64,000 nucleotides of DNA from Marchantia polymorpha subsp. ruderalis. Taxonomy: Eukaryota > Streptophyta > Marchantiopsida > Marchantiales > Marchantiaceae. The stretch's first letter is position 1; each line of letters opens with the position of its first letter. The stretch spans positions 7,480,001 to 7,544,000 of the forward strand of contig AP031354.1 of the NCBI GenBank assembly GCA_037833965.1, given 5' to 3'. Positions 35,581 to 46,892 of the stretch are shown in pieces. The notes below the pieces were generated by a model. It worked only from the letters and a program-made list of their open reading frames with translations, did not search any database and was not told where the DNA came from. Both the position numbers and the translations under genes were made by a program.

Positions 35581-35850
35581 TGTTGGAGATGTAGCAAGAG
35601 TGGCCACATCAAAGAAGATTGTCGTATAAAGATCAAAAACACAATTTTCATTCCATTTGCGAACATTGCAAGCCCCTATTGTCAAAATGTTGGATCTCAA
35701 ATCACGAGATCTAGGTAGATGATTTTTGAGAGCAAGATATCCTAGTCTAGAGATGAGAATAAGAGTATCCAATATAGAAATAAATACTTTGAGATGAAGA
35801 CAATGACTTGTTAGAGATGTGGCAAAAGTGATAACATCAAGAAAGACTGG
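35581..35850 (+). pseudogene. Copia gag zinc-knuckle region, duplicated
   Basis: Bases 35581-35622 encode CWRCSKSGHIKEDC, a perfect CX2CX4HX4C RNA-binding knuckle of gag. A second copy 228 bases later (35809-35850) has the same frame but is ruined: the tryptophan codon is a stop, the histidine is asparagine and the last cysteine is tryptophan. The surrounding sequences also match weakly, so this is a tandem duplication within the element. Confidence 0.75.
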
Positions 35851-36552
35851 AGTGTAAATGTCAAAGAGGCTACTACTTTTTCATTGGTGAATTATGCATA
35901 GAACTACGATCCCTAAGAGAATGATCTTCTGGATGATGATTTATGATGCCAAAGGGATTACAGGTTATGAGATCTAGTAGCTTGTAAGGTTGCTAGTAAG
36001 ATTGTTTCTTTTAATGAGCTCATATCATTGAAAGAGAGAAAGTTTTCAGGCTCGTTGTATTGACAAGAAAATGTATCCATTCAAGTATATGGTTGTGGGG
36101 GAGTTTGATCATTATGTGATTAATGATAAAAAAAGAGCAACAATATTGGTGGAGTTCATGAGAGAAAGTAACTATACGAGCATGTTATCGTTGGTGAGAC
36201 TCATTAATCTGCACCAGACTATGAACAAAAATTGGAAATTTCCACTAGAAGATCATGATAAAAATCATGCTAGTAGTGCTCTTAAAAGGTATGGTGTGTG
36301 AGACAACTCATTCATTCTCAAAGATTATGGTTTTGAAGATGAACATGGATTGATCTTGGAAGAAGTAGAAACTTCTATCTATAGGGAAGCTCAAGGTCAG
36401 GTCAATAAGGTTGAGGAAAATTCTTCTATGGAGCGAGAAATGCAAACGTTTTATGTATAACAAGATGTGGAAGCTAGTTAAGCTTTATGAGTATCAAGAG
36501 TTAATTGATTCCAAGTGAATATACAAGCTAAAGTACAATTCAACAATTGTCT

Positions 36553-36740
36553 TTCAGAATTTTCGAAGCCAGATTGATGGCTAGAGGTTTCATACAGAAA
36601 AAGTATGTGGATTACACCAACTTTGTTTCGCTTATAATAAAGTATGCTACAATTTGTTTGATATGTGTATCAATCGTAATATTTAGTCTTGTTATGTATC
36701 ATATGAATGTGATTAAAGTTTTTTTCTCTATAGATATTTA
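36553..36740 (+). pseudogene. Copia reverse transcriptase fragment
   Basis: The frame reads FEARLMARGFIQKKYVDYTN and continues to a line resembling the DVKTAFLHGDL motif of Copia RT (here HMNVIKVFFSIDI). This is the N-terminal part of the RT domain. The YVDD active site is not found downstream, so the domain is truncated. Confidence 0.75.
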
Positions 36741-37137
36741 GAGTAGTATATTTACATGAAATAAACAGTTGGTTTTGAGATTAAAGGCAATGAGAGATTG
36801 GTTTGTAGTTTGCAAAAATTGCAATATAGACATGCAAGTTACTAGACAATGAAACACACATTTCTTGATGTGATCAACATGCTTGTCATATAGATGAGAT
36901 TTACACAAGGCGTGATCAATCTTTTTTTGATAATCAGAGTTCTCTACATTTGGCCGTGAAGTAGATCATAAAACAGCAGGATGAAGCACATTGACATGAT
37001 TGAACTAGTCAATATTAACATTAAATCATTTTAACTGATGCGTTGAACAAAGTTATTTCTTTGGAAAGTTTAAGGCGGTAGTGTGCTACTATGATGGTTG
37101 TGCATGGGAGCACAGGTAGAGTTTGTTGGCATAATAT

Positions 37138-37440
37138 CTTTAATTATCTCTTTATATAATTACTATATCTTGTGATGGCTACGATTTAATTCTAGTTAAT
37201 TCTCGTGTAAAGAGTGACCTTGTGTTAGGTTTCAAATTAGAACTTCATGCGAAGTAATTATATAGGTTACAAGGTGTTTGTTCTCTCTATGCTAGCAGTT
37301 TTTTTTATTATCTCTTTATATTATTACTCTATCATGTTATGACTACAGCTTAGTTTTAGCTAATTCTTGCGTAAAGAGTAATATAGTGTTAGATTTGAGC
37401 CTAGAATTTCCCGCCGAGTATGATATAGGTTACAAAAGTT
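37138..37440 (+). repeat. Tandem duplication in the Copia 3' region
   Basis: Two copies of about 140-170 bp (about 37138-37278 and 37308-37440) share TTATCTCTTTATAT, the TAATTCT(C/T)G(T/C)GTAAAGAGT block and ATATAGGTTACAA. They lie between the RNase H remnant and the 3' LTR and are noncoding. Confidence 0.7.
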
Positions 37441-37472
37441 ACTGTTTCCTTAATACAATTTAAGGAGTAGAT

Positions 37473-37722
37473 TGTTAAAGTGAATTTTGATTACGGAGTA
37501 ACCTTAAGTCCTAGGTATTTACAGCTAGAAGGGTTGCTGATGCTAGTATATTTAACTCAAGGATTTGTGTAATACCATGAGATTTCTTAGTATATGTGCT
37601 AACACGTGAGCTTTCCTCGTGGATGTAACCTTTTGAAGGATGAATAATATTATACTTTGTGTCTCGTGTGTTGGCTTAAGTTTTGATAGACTGATTTACT
37701 GTTGATGAATCTTGGTTTATCA
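37473..37722 (+). repeat. 3' LTR of the Copia element
   Basis: Starts TGTTAAAG after the purine-leaning tract and ends TTTATCA. It is a diverged match to the 5' LTR. Confidence 0.7.
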
Positions 37723-38141
37723 CCTTTATTAATAAAATTCATTCCGGTGATTTGAAATAAAAAAGTCTATAAATTTGAAAATAATTTCAAAATTCAAATA
37801 TGTTTCAGCTCTATTGAAACAAATTTGAAAATCATATTTTTACAAACTTGAAAACAAAATAATATATTTCAAAAACTATGAAATTTTAAATTTTTTGATA
37901 ATTTTGCAAAAAATATTTTAAAGTTTTAGAAAAAATTTATATAATTTTTTTAAAAAAATAAAAGAGTTATTTGATACTGCATTTTTACATTTAAAAAAAT
38001 ATAAATGTCATGAAAAATTTAATTAATTATTATTTTGTATTTACATTTTTTCATCTTGCATAATGTAGACGTAAACCTTGAGAATCATGAGTGACACACT
38101 CAAGCCAAGCCACCAACACAAAACACTAGGGTAGAACGTGG

Positions 38142-38149
38142 TTCACCCT
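38142..38149. repeat. Left target site duplication of hAT element
   Basis: TTCACCCT, repeated exactly at 41906-41913. Eight bases is the standard hAT duplication length. Confidence 0.95.
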
Positions 38150-41100
38150 TAGTGTTTCGTTTAGACTTATTTTCAAAATGCCACTTGTGGCGTTTTGCCC
38201 CTGCAGAATTAATATTGAAACCGCCACGCTGTAGCGGTTGGATACCCATTTATTATTTTCGTTCAAGCCACATGTGGCATTTTGGCTGCATTGCACTACA
38301 TTTTTGCCGCCACGGCTAGTTGTGGCGTTCTGGTTGACTTTCATCAAAATCGTGGCGCCATAGAGCAATTTTTCTACACATAGCGAAGTCAGACACGTTC
38401 CTATGTGCCTTTGCTGTACCATTCTAACCCGCTTGGCTATCGACTCCTCCTAGTACATGCGACGCTCTTAGGCTGCTTCCCATTTTGCCAACACAACTAG
38501 ATATGGGAACCTTTGCACTGTGTACCGACGACCGCTTAACTCGAATGTATACATTGAGGTGCTTTGACCTTAGACGATTGCGCTTTTCGTCTTTGATGTA
38601 GTTCATAGCAGAGAACACACGCTTGTTCTCCACAAAGCCTATTGGAATAACTAGCATAATTGCTGCCAACTTGCAAAAAGCACTCAATGTGTTTGACAAG
38701 ATGTCATTTCCTAGTATACTCTTCCAAAATGACTGGATTGTGCCCCGATGGCTGCCCTCCTCCACAGCATTTTGCATGAGAGCCTTGAAGCTATTCTCCA
38801 GCAATTCTACCTCAATACGATCTACTAAGGCTAGCACTTCTATCTCATTGGCCAGTTTGATGATCTTCCCAGATCTGTTGTACAAGATGTTTAGCTTGAT
38901 ACCAATATCTTCATCAGAAGGCTTCTTCAGCCAATAGGTACGCTGCAAAACAGCAAAGGCCTCAAGCACTTCAATCCGAGGAAACCTCCTTTCGAGGTCA
39001 GCCACTATGACCTTGGCAGTGTTTGTAGCTGATTTCTTTGCACGACCCTGAGCTGCATGAAAGCAGCTCTTAGTCACCATGATAATTTCTGTGTGCTCAT
39101 TTGCTCCAGCCCCAGGCACTGTGAATGTGTTGGTGATGGCGTGCATTGACACATCATACTTCTTGGCATTGGTGTCAAACTGCAAAGTGTCATCATCACT
39201 CAAGCACAACAAGCTAAGCTTCCTACGCTCTCTGTCATCAATCAGCTCAACAAAGTTTTTCCACACTTTGCTTGTGAACATCTTGTCGCCCTCTAAGTAT
39301 TTTGCTTCAATGCCATAGATGTGTTGTCAACCTGGACACGCACTTGATCAAACAACACATCCCGCTGCTGACAGAATTTGCTGAGATACTGCAACAACTC
39401 AAATTTCCGCATGAAGACCCGGCAGCCAAACATGGTATTGATCTTCATGAACTGTGCATATAGCTTCTCAGCAGCCAGCTTGGTTTTCTTGTTGGAATCT
39501 TTGGAGATCATGTCATCGCACAAAGCGCTGATGAGGGATGCATACTCCATGATGATGTTTGACAAGGAGCCCTTCATTGATAGCCATCTAACATCATGCA
39601 CACGGTGCATGCTTAACCCGGGTGTGTTGCAAGCATCTGCATGGTACTTGAAGCCTACCCAACTTGAGGTGATCTAGCAAAGTACGAATGAGCACCCTTG
39701 ACGACTGCCTCAATTTGTACATACAGATCATCGTCTGTGATCACACCACCCACAAGAGCAGTGTTATGGACTGCACAATGAACTGGCAACATGGCAGAAT
39801 CCACCTAGCTGACGAGCTGCGTTGCTACTCCGACATGGCAACACATGATGTTAGACGCACCATCACTGCCAAACACAACAAGCTTGAGATTTAGATCCTC
39901 CCCATACATGCCTAACACGTTTTGGACAGACCCGAGCAGTGCTTTGCTAAGAGACGTAGCGTTGATATTGATGAGTGGTTGAAGTATGAGGAATTCATAC
40001 CTGCGCTGGCCGTCCTTGATGAACAAGATATCTTGGGACATATACTAAGTAAGATCATATGCGTTACTGTCATCGATGGTGAGTGCGATGACGGGGGAGG
40101 CATTGACACGATGCTTGAGCTCCTCTACCAAGACTGCATCTAGGGCATCAACCATTTCCCAGCTAGAATCATCTGTCCAATGGGATCTGTCAATATGTTT
40201 GCATCTAGCAGCACAGAACATGTCCGCGATATCAAGAAAGCTGCAAACGAGATGAATGTACGTAAGCCACAATTCAACTAAGCTTTGAGTAACAGCAAGA
40301 GCGTTGTTTTTTGGAGTCTGCAAGTTGCACATCTGATATAGAGGCCGGGTTGACTACTAGCAACAGTCCACAACAAAGACTTACGCGTTCATTGGACGGC
40401 CCTTGAGCAAAAGGTAGACAATTGCTTGAAGCTGCACCAACTTCTTGCGTTTTGCATCGTCATGGGTGGTGTTGATGGCAGCCTGAATGATTTGTTGCTA
40501 GAGTTGACGGAAGGAGCTGAAGCAGCAAGACAAGGTCAGCAGCTTGAACCCTAGCAAGCGGAGTCCAATGGCAACAGGCAGTAGTAGAAGCAAGTCAAAT
40601 CTGACAGACATGAGAGCACCCAATGTGGTTCATACAGGGCAGCTTCTTCGAGGTCCATCTTGTCGCACTGAATCTGGACGTTCTTATGAGCTTGTGTTAG
40701 CGTGCGTTTTCCAGGTGTCAAACTTCAGCATAGATGTGCCGACTGCCATACCACTTTTAAAACCAGCTCTTCTGCACACCTCACAGTGCGCAACCTTTGT
40801 AGTGCTGTTGAAATGCAGCGAAGTATACAAGATAGTCCAGGCTGATTTGAACTGCCAGTTGACGTTTGTTGAAGCATGATCACGCTTTGGTTTCTTTGCA
40901 GCCTGCTGGTTCTCAGTAACAGGTGTGTGGGAGATAGCACCAGCTGTACCATGGGCTACAACAGGTGTAGCAGCTTGATCCAGTGCGGTTGGCTGAGAGC
41001 TGTCAGGCTGAGTGTTAGGCCCAACTGCCATATCAAGGATGGGAACATCTGCTGACTGAGCAACGTTTGACCTAGTCATGGTATTCTGCTGAGTTTGGTC

Positions 41101-41905
41101 GTCCTGCATCACAAGGATCACAAACTTCTTAGTTTGAAACAGGCTTTATGGGTAACGACAATCAACACATAGCTTGAGATTTAACGCAAGAGATGTTCTC
41201 ACCGCTGGCAGTTCTACGACGTGGCGCATCCTTTTTCTTCTTCTTGCCAACGGCCAAGGCTTTGGCTTTGGCGGGGTCTAGGATATTAACAGATTGTCTA
41301 CCAATGATGGCCAAGTACGTGCCTGGAGCTGCCTTCATCGAAAGGGGACGGCCTAGGCGGTTGATACTGTTACCATCACCAATCAGAACACAAGCTATCA
41401 CAACAAGAGACAGACAAATAGCCCAGACAGACATCGATTTGCCCTTGCACTGCATTTTGAACAGCAAGAGCGGGCATCGAAGCTAGTAATCAAACTAAGG
41501 TCAGGACATCGTTGCAGAAGGGTTACCTGTCGCATTTATATTTGGGTCACAGACTGCAGATTTTACCCACTTTGAGCTGTGACGTGGGGTTTTTGAAACT
41601 TCACCGCCAAGCGCCACCACCATCTGTTCAAAGCACCGGGGTTTTGACAGGCACCGCCGTTTTGTACTGGAATGCACTGGCATGCAACTTCCTCCAAAGT
41701 AAACGGTCGGAAGTGACAGCAGACTGCAGCTGCACTTAATTTTGCTGCCGCCTCAACGTGGTGGTAGCCTTTGGCTGCATTATTTTTCAAAAGCCAGATT
41801 GTGGCGGCATTCGTCCGCCACAGTTAGTTAAAAATTGCCACATTTCGGGTTGACTTATTAAAAAATCGCCACATTGGCGGTTAACCGCCACTAAACGAAA
41901 CTCTG
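38150..41905 (-). mobile_element. hAT transposon, full-length ends, broken transposase
   Basis: A 3756-bp element with termini TAGTGTTTCGTTTAG (left) and, reverse complemented, CAGAGTTTCGTTTAG (right). Both fit the YARNG hAT end rule and differ at two of 15 positions. It is bordered by a perfect 8-bp duplication TTCACCCT. Subterminal regions (about 38170-38370 and 41730-41885) are crowded with GTGGCG/CGCCAC motifs, often in palindromic pairs, as expected of transposase binding sites in this superfamily. The transposase gene runs on the minus strand. The intact duplication suggests fairly recent insertion. The transposase is disrupted, so movement would need a partner copy. Confidence 0.93.
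38424..41121 (-). pseudogene. hAT transposase (ZNF862-like group), inactivated
   Basis: Read from 41121 downward. First comes a zinc-finger-like N-terminal segment (40684-41121, CEVCRRAGFKSGM then LKFDTWKTH). The core follows, with WTDDSSWEMVDALDAVLVEE and TIDDSN (first acidic site), then VVFGSDGASNIMCCHVG (second), the HCAVHNTALV block and VRWLSMKGSLSN. The C-terminal hAT dimerisation region is at 38424-39281 (FVENKRVFSAMNYIKDEKRN). In-frame stops sit near 40498, at 40045-40047 and at 39805-39807, and a frame change lies near 39650. Some breaks could be introns, but the stops inside conserved blocks argue for decay. I have described the breaks only and not rebuilt the protein. An open frame upstream (41162-41467) has a lysine-rich stretch and may be an extra 5' part. 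Confidence 0.85.
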
Positions 41906-41913
41906 TTCACCCT
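41906..41913. repeat. Right target site duplication of hAT element
   Basis: TTCACCCT, identical to 38142-38149. Confidence 0.95.
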
Positions 41914-43400
41914 CAAGGGCCATGTCCACATGTGAAGAGTAAAATATTTAGTATAATCTCAATGTCCGGTGTAACACATACCATGGATATATATATCCAA
42001 CACCGGCAACCAACCTAGCTATAAATAGCTAAAACTTGAGGTTGCTCTTTGATCGTTGCTAACCTCAACATAAATTATTTTTTATTTCCAAATTTTTTAT
42101 TTAAATATTTTTACAAATTATTACAAATATTATGCATGCAAAGAATCATAGTTTTTTCAAAATTTCTTATTAAAATCTGATGTGTTGATTGTTTTCTTCA
42201 TAATTAAATGTATGAAATTTGAAGATTTTTCATGAATGATTTATAGATTTTGAATTATTACTGATTGACTTTGTATGAAATTTTAAATATCTTTTCTCAT
42301 GGTGAAATTTTGAATTTTGATCTACTTAAATACATAGTGATCACGCAAATAATTTGCTAGGGAATGCATCAAATTACTTAATCAACAAATAAATTCAAAA
42401 AAAAACTCAAGCCGTAAATGTTGTGGTGTTTAATTCTATTGATCATAGATATTATGATTTTAAAAAATGATATAAGGTTAGTGTTTGAATCTAAAATTAT
42501 TCACATTTATTGATTACTGATTATTTTTTATTTTACTTTTTTTGGTTTACTATTATCAAGTAACATTATCATTGTTGTTTTAGTTAGATATTGATTTCGA
42601 TTCCTTCATTTGATTTGAAAAATCAAGGGAGAATTTTGTAACAAAATCATATTTGGTTGACACAATAATCAATACAGGTCCACATTAAAAAAATATTCAT
42701 GTACCAAATTTTCCACCCAAAATTTTCGTAAGTGGTGGAGATAAAATAGATCTTACTTTGCATACATTTTTATTCATTTCATAGGGCTTTTAATCAAATA
42801 TATCCAGGAAATTTCTTCAACATCAGCAAAACCAGGGTGAAGCCATAGATTACTATTTTGCTCATGTTAACACTTTTAAGAATCATACAAGAATGCGGGT
42901 TGCAATTATCTTTCAAAGTGCAAGAAGAACAAGCTCCTATACACGAGCTCTTCAATTGTATCTTTGGATATGTCTCGTAAAGCGTTTCTTAGTGTGAGTT
43001 AATATCCACGAGGCTCTAGTTTGCTCATTAGGAAGTGTGTTTACTTGCTAGCAGCATGTTCTACTAGCGCTTCGGGGTTCTTCTAGATTCCAGACTAAAG
43101 ATTGTGACACCAAAATCTTTCACATTTGAAACCCGAACTCTCTCTATTGGGAGTCGACTAAAGTAAAGTAATGTGATCGGAGGTGGTTGGGAAGTGTACA
43201 AAACTATTGTCGACGGAAAATAGTAAAATGAAAGCTTACATACACAGAAAAATTTGCCAGCTATAATTTAATTATGATAAACCTGTCATTAACCAGAATT
43301 TAGAGATCTAGACCCTTCTGATTCCGATCTCGCTGCCCCGTAATCAACAACGAGCCCGTCGCCGAGCCGCATCCCTTCTTTTCTACGGTAAAGATAGAAT
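41914..43400. other. AT-rich DNA, probably old retroelement sequence
   Basis: No genes. The junction sequence reading across the hAT insertion (AGAACGTGGTTCACCCTCAAGG) and the TAGCTATAAATAGC segment near 42017 resemble plant retrotransposon LTR sequence. This suggests that the hAT landed in an older element. The rest is AT-rich with short frames only. Confidence 0.4.
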
Positions 43401-43609
43401 TAATAAGGAAGGACGAGGCTCTGACTACTCGAACTCACGCACGTACATTGCAGAATAAAGGCACTGTGGCATCATGAGGATCTGTGCGTACGCATCGACT
43501 CGAGAGCTCTGAGGACAGAAAAGTTGCGGGGGTGTGCCTTGCGCTCGCTGGTCGAACACCGCGAATTTGAATCTGGGGTGAGCACGAGGGTGGGGATTGG
43601 CGATCGAGG

Positions 43610-44016
43610 ATGAGCAGCGATTCGGGAAATCGCAGAGCTGAGGCGGAAGCTGAGCGTGGACCGCCTTTGCAGCCTCAGCAGTCGTCATGTCGGAAGAAGA
43701 AGGCCGACGTGAACGAGGGATTTGTCAAGGATGTGATGGATCACATCAACGAGTTTGTGAACGCGTCGTATGATGAGCACAAGACTTGTCTGACGAAGAC
43801 CGTCCGTAAGGTGAGTTTCGGAAGGGTTCGGATTTCGAATTTCGGGTTGTTCCTGTGCATGTTCGTTGGGGTTGGCTGCTTTGTGATCTCTCTGATGGTT
43901 ATCTGTATTTGCAGCTCTTTGGCGGAATGTCGAAACTAGGGCAAAATCCACCAGCTTCAGCACCTGCACCCGTTGTCAGCGTCTTACCACTGCGAGCCAA
44001 TATCTCCTCCGATTGA
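43610..44016 (+). CDS. Small plant protein of unknown function, two exons
   Basis: CDS = join(43610..43810,43915..44016), giving 100 residues. Exon 1 ends at AAG followed by donor GTGAGT; exon 2 follows an acceptor TATTTGCAG. The phase is 0. The central segment DHINEFVNASYDEHKTCLTK then TVRKLFGGMSK resembles a small, uncharacterised plant protein group with a 'DEHKTC...KT..K.FGMSK' core; I recall the pattern but cannot name the family. The N-terminus is hydrophilic with a KKK run and the C-terminus is Pro/Ala-rich. No signal peptide or membrane segment is left after splicing. The unspliced frame runs into a hydrophobic stretch that is intron. GC-richer DNA upstream (43320-43600) is the likely promoter and leader. 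Confidence 0.75.
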
Positions 44017-46892
44017 CAGGGACAGTTTTTTATGAACGCGAAGGGGTGACTTCCTTTCGGAGATTTGTGTATTTGCTGAAGGTTCCAATTAGGGTGCTTT
44101 CGACAAGTTTTTGATGTATATACAGTAGGCTTTTACGAATTGAACGGAGCAATTGTTTATGTGCACAGCATAGAAGTAAAGTTAGTATCTTGTTGACTCT
44201 TCAACTTTGAGCGTGAGGATATTTTTGGAGTTGTTTGTTGGAAAGTTATCAACATAATTGCATCATTCTCACTCTTGGGAAGCTATAGCATGCACCTCGA
44301 TTTCCATCTCTTATTTTTCCGCTCCTAAATTCTTTGTAAGTACGGGTTGTCTGATTAGTAATCTCTTTCGTAGAGTATTAGACACATGCAATCTCGTCCT
44401 AGTCCAGTTCTTGGGATTCAATGTGATAGCTTTGTCCCCTTGGAGTTGCTTACACAGCAAGGCTACTTCGGAAGCTCGGGTTTGAGATTGTCAGATATGG
44501 CTCGCTTCGAAGTTTGTGGCTTACACTGCGCCTGGATGTCTGAAACGATTGAAAATCTCGGATCTTGAGAGGGAGTTCTGATTATGTACTCTGTTTCACG
44601 ATTGTTTTCACTCTAGGTTTCATGTGTCCTCTTTGGCCCCTTTACCTATCAACAGTTAGATGGGGCTTCCAGTCGATTTTTGTTATGTTTGTTCCAGTTT
44701 TTCGTCTCCTTAGATACATCTTAGCTCCTACGATCAACCTTCTATGATTAGAATAACCATGATCCGCAAGCGGAATCGAAAATTTGCATATCCTTCTCAA
44801 TATTTCGCCCACGGATCAGAAACTTGAAATCAATAGTCTTAAAGATGGTGTAGCCATGTTGACACCCTTGCATAGATATACCCATGTCCCATTGTTTTTG
44901 CTCATTGTCGACAATGACTTCTTCCACCGCTTACACTTTTGCTCATGAGTCTCGACAGTACTCGAGTACTTTGAAAAGGGTCGGCTATGAAGGATTGTTT
45001 GTAGCCTTGTTGAAGACACGGCTACAAGTAAAGGACCAAAAGAAGGGAAGGATCACCCGTGCCAACGTTGATGGGACAGACAGGTGATATTGTAACAAAG
45101 TGAAATTCGGAAAAGTTTAGTGCATCCCTGATTTCTATATGCTTCATTTACTACAGGAGTTCAGATATGGGCACAATCAAGCAACACAAAGAAGGAACTA
45201 TCCAGAAGTAGTGTGGGGAGAACGGTTCTTGCTAAACAGAGGACAGACTATGCCTTTTGTCAGCGGCTGGTGTTCGGCGTGTGTGTTCAGCTCAGGTGTT
45301 CATGGTGGCTATGCACTCCTTGCTGAAGAAACATGGGCTAATAATGAAGCTGAGGATGATATACCCTCGGAGAAAGTTCCTTATTGCGAGACCTCTGAGT
45401 ATCGTTCATGACGTTGGTTTGGCTTTTGGCTGCCAAAATTATATCCTGAGCTGTTTTCATCACCATATGTGCTGTTCAAATACAAGCGTATAATTGCACG
45501 TGCACCATAATGGCAGCGAAATCGTTGGGGGCTGTGGGAATCTGCCGGTTCGGAGTAGATCCGGCTGTTCCTGGGCTGCGTATATACTCAGCTTGGTCAT
45601 TTCCGAATGTGCAATATACAAAGAGGAACAGCTCCAGAAGGTCATGAGGAACGGGCGCAATATATTCTAATCAACTTCGGAGCTTGTATGTCCTGCTGGC
45701 AGCCAAAGACTTATATGGTCTTCAATTCGTAGTAGTCGTCCAGCATTTACATGTTAAACAAGTGTGTGTGCAGAATAGACGAGTAATATAATACGAATAC
45801 CATAATCTGATATTAGTATACCTGTACTGTAACTTCCCTCAACAAGAACTTGAGCCTCCTCCCGCTCGGCTTGATGTTCCTGGCCTTGCATGGTTGGATC
45901 AGCTACTCAAGGATTTAAATGCATGACCTAGTTTTTATTTGACAATGAAGTATCTAGAAACCTTATAACCAATATGAGGATGTGTAGCTTGCGACACTGT
46001 TTATGGCTGAGCAGTGTCAAGTTTGTGACCATAGTTATTACAGAAAATGCTTGGCCGTTGTATAGCAGTACATGATCTCCATGTAGAGTACTATGCTGGA
46101 TTGGTGTCGCAGTTCCCACTCGGCACTTTCATCAACAGAATTGTGAGAAAAAAATTCGTGAAGAAATCTCCACTTTCATCGTTGCATATATGTTCTCCTC
46201 CATCTTATGAATGGTGGTATATTTTTACGTTAATATGGATTTATTAATCGTTAAATTTTATTTCTTCCCCCACTAATTTGAAGCATTCGTTGTATGTTCG
46301 TTAAAAATGTTGACGTCTCATTATTTTTGCTGTTTTTCCTGAATTTTAAGTTTCAGCAAGATTGGAATGCAAAATTTTATATATACACAGGAAGATACAT
46401 GAAAATGTTCCGTTACTTTAGTAAATGTATATATAACATGATAATTATATATCTAACAGAACATAATTATTTTTCGTCAATTTCGTTTTTCGATTTTTTG
46501 AAAATTATATGTTCGCGCGCTGCTGTGACGTTTCTTCTCTTTCATACAAATAGTTTACGACATTACCGAACAAACTAGTCAAGAGAAATTTACTGCTGCC
46601 AACTTTAGCTACAACCTTTGCTTGTAACATGAAAAAACAGGGAATAAGCACGAGCTCAATAAGCTGAAGCAGCAATAGAAGCAGTGTAATGTCCACGACA
46701 ATCAAATGTCCCTTTATAACACCAAAGATCCTGTACAATAGAGGTAAAGGGATAGAAACTCCGTAGAGTGTGTTCTGTAAATCATCCTCCCGAATGTGGC
46801 ACGTACTCTATATTTTCAAATGTACTGCATCTACATATACACCGTACGAGAATAAATTTTTGAATCTAAAGAAAATTCCTATTGTGACATTT
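44017..46892. other. No firm gene; weak exon-like segments
   Basis: The first few hundred bases are probably the 3' untranslated region of the small-protein gene. An open segment 44884-45083 (reading VALLKTRLQVKDQKKGRITR onward) ends at a donor-like AG|GTGATA. It could join, after ACTACAG at about 45158, to SSDMGTIKQHKEGTIQK in frame. Another open piece near 45838-45924 reads PGLAWLDQLLKDLNA before a stop. I recognise no family, and these could be noncoding. 46250-46550 is AT-rich. Confidence 0.25.

Larger units (their letters stand above)
33777..37722 (+). mobile_element. Degenerate Copia LTR retrotransposon with both LTRs
   Basis: Two diverged direct repeats bound the element: 33777-34021 and 37473-37722. 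After the 5' LTR comes TGGTATCACAACG (34031), near the plant initiator-Met-tRNA primer site TGGTATCAGAGC. A purine-leaning tract (AAGGAGTAG) precedes the 3' LTR. Between them lie a gag zinc knuckle (35581-35622), a reverse transcriptase fragment (36553-36740) and the RNase H tail (LTDALNKVISLESL, near 37030-37070). Stops are frequent, and protease, most of integrase and much of RT are missing. It is a dead copy, and the LTR divergence says it is not recent. A 34.69-35.06 kb block of imperfect CCACATAGGC-like repeats fills the gag side. Confidence 0.8.
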
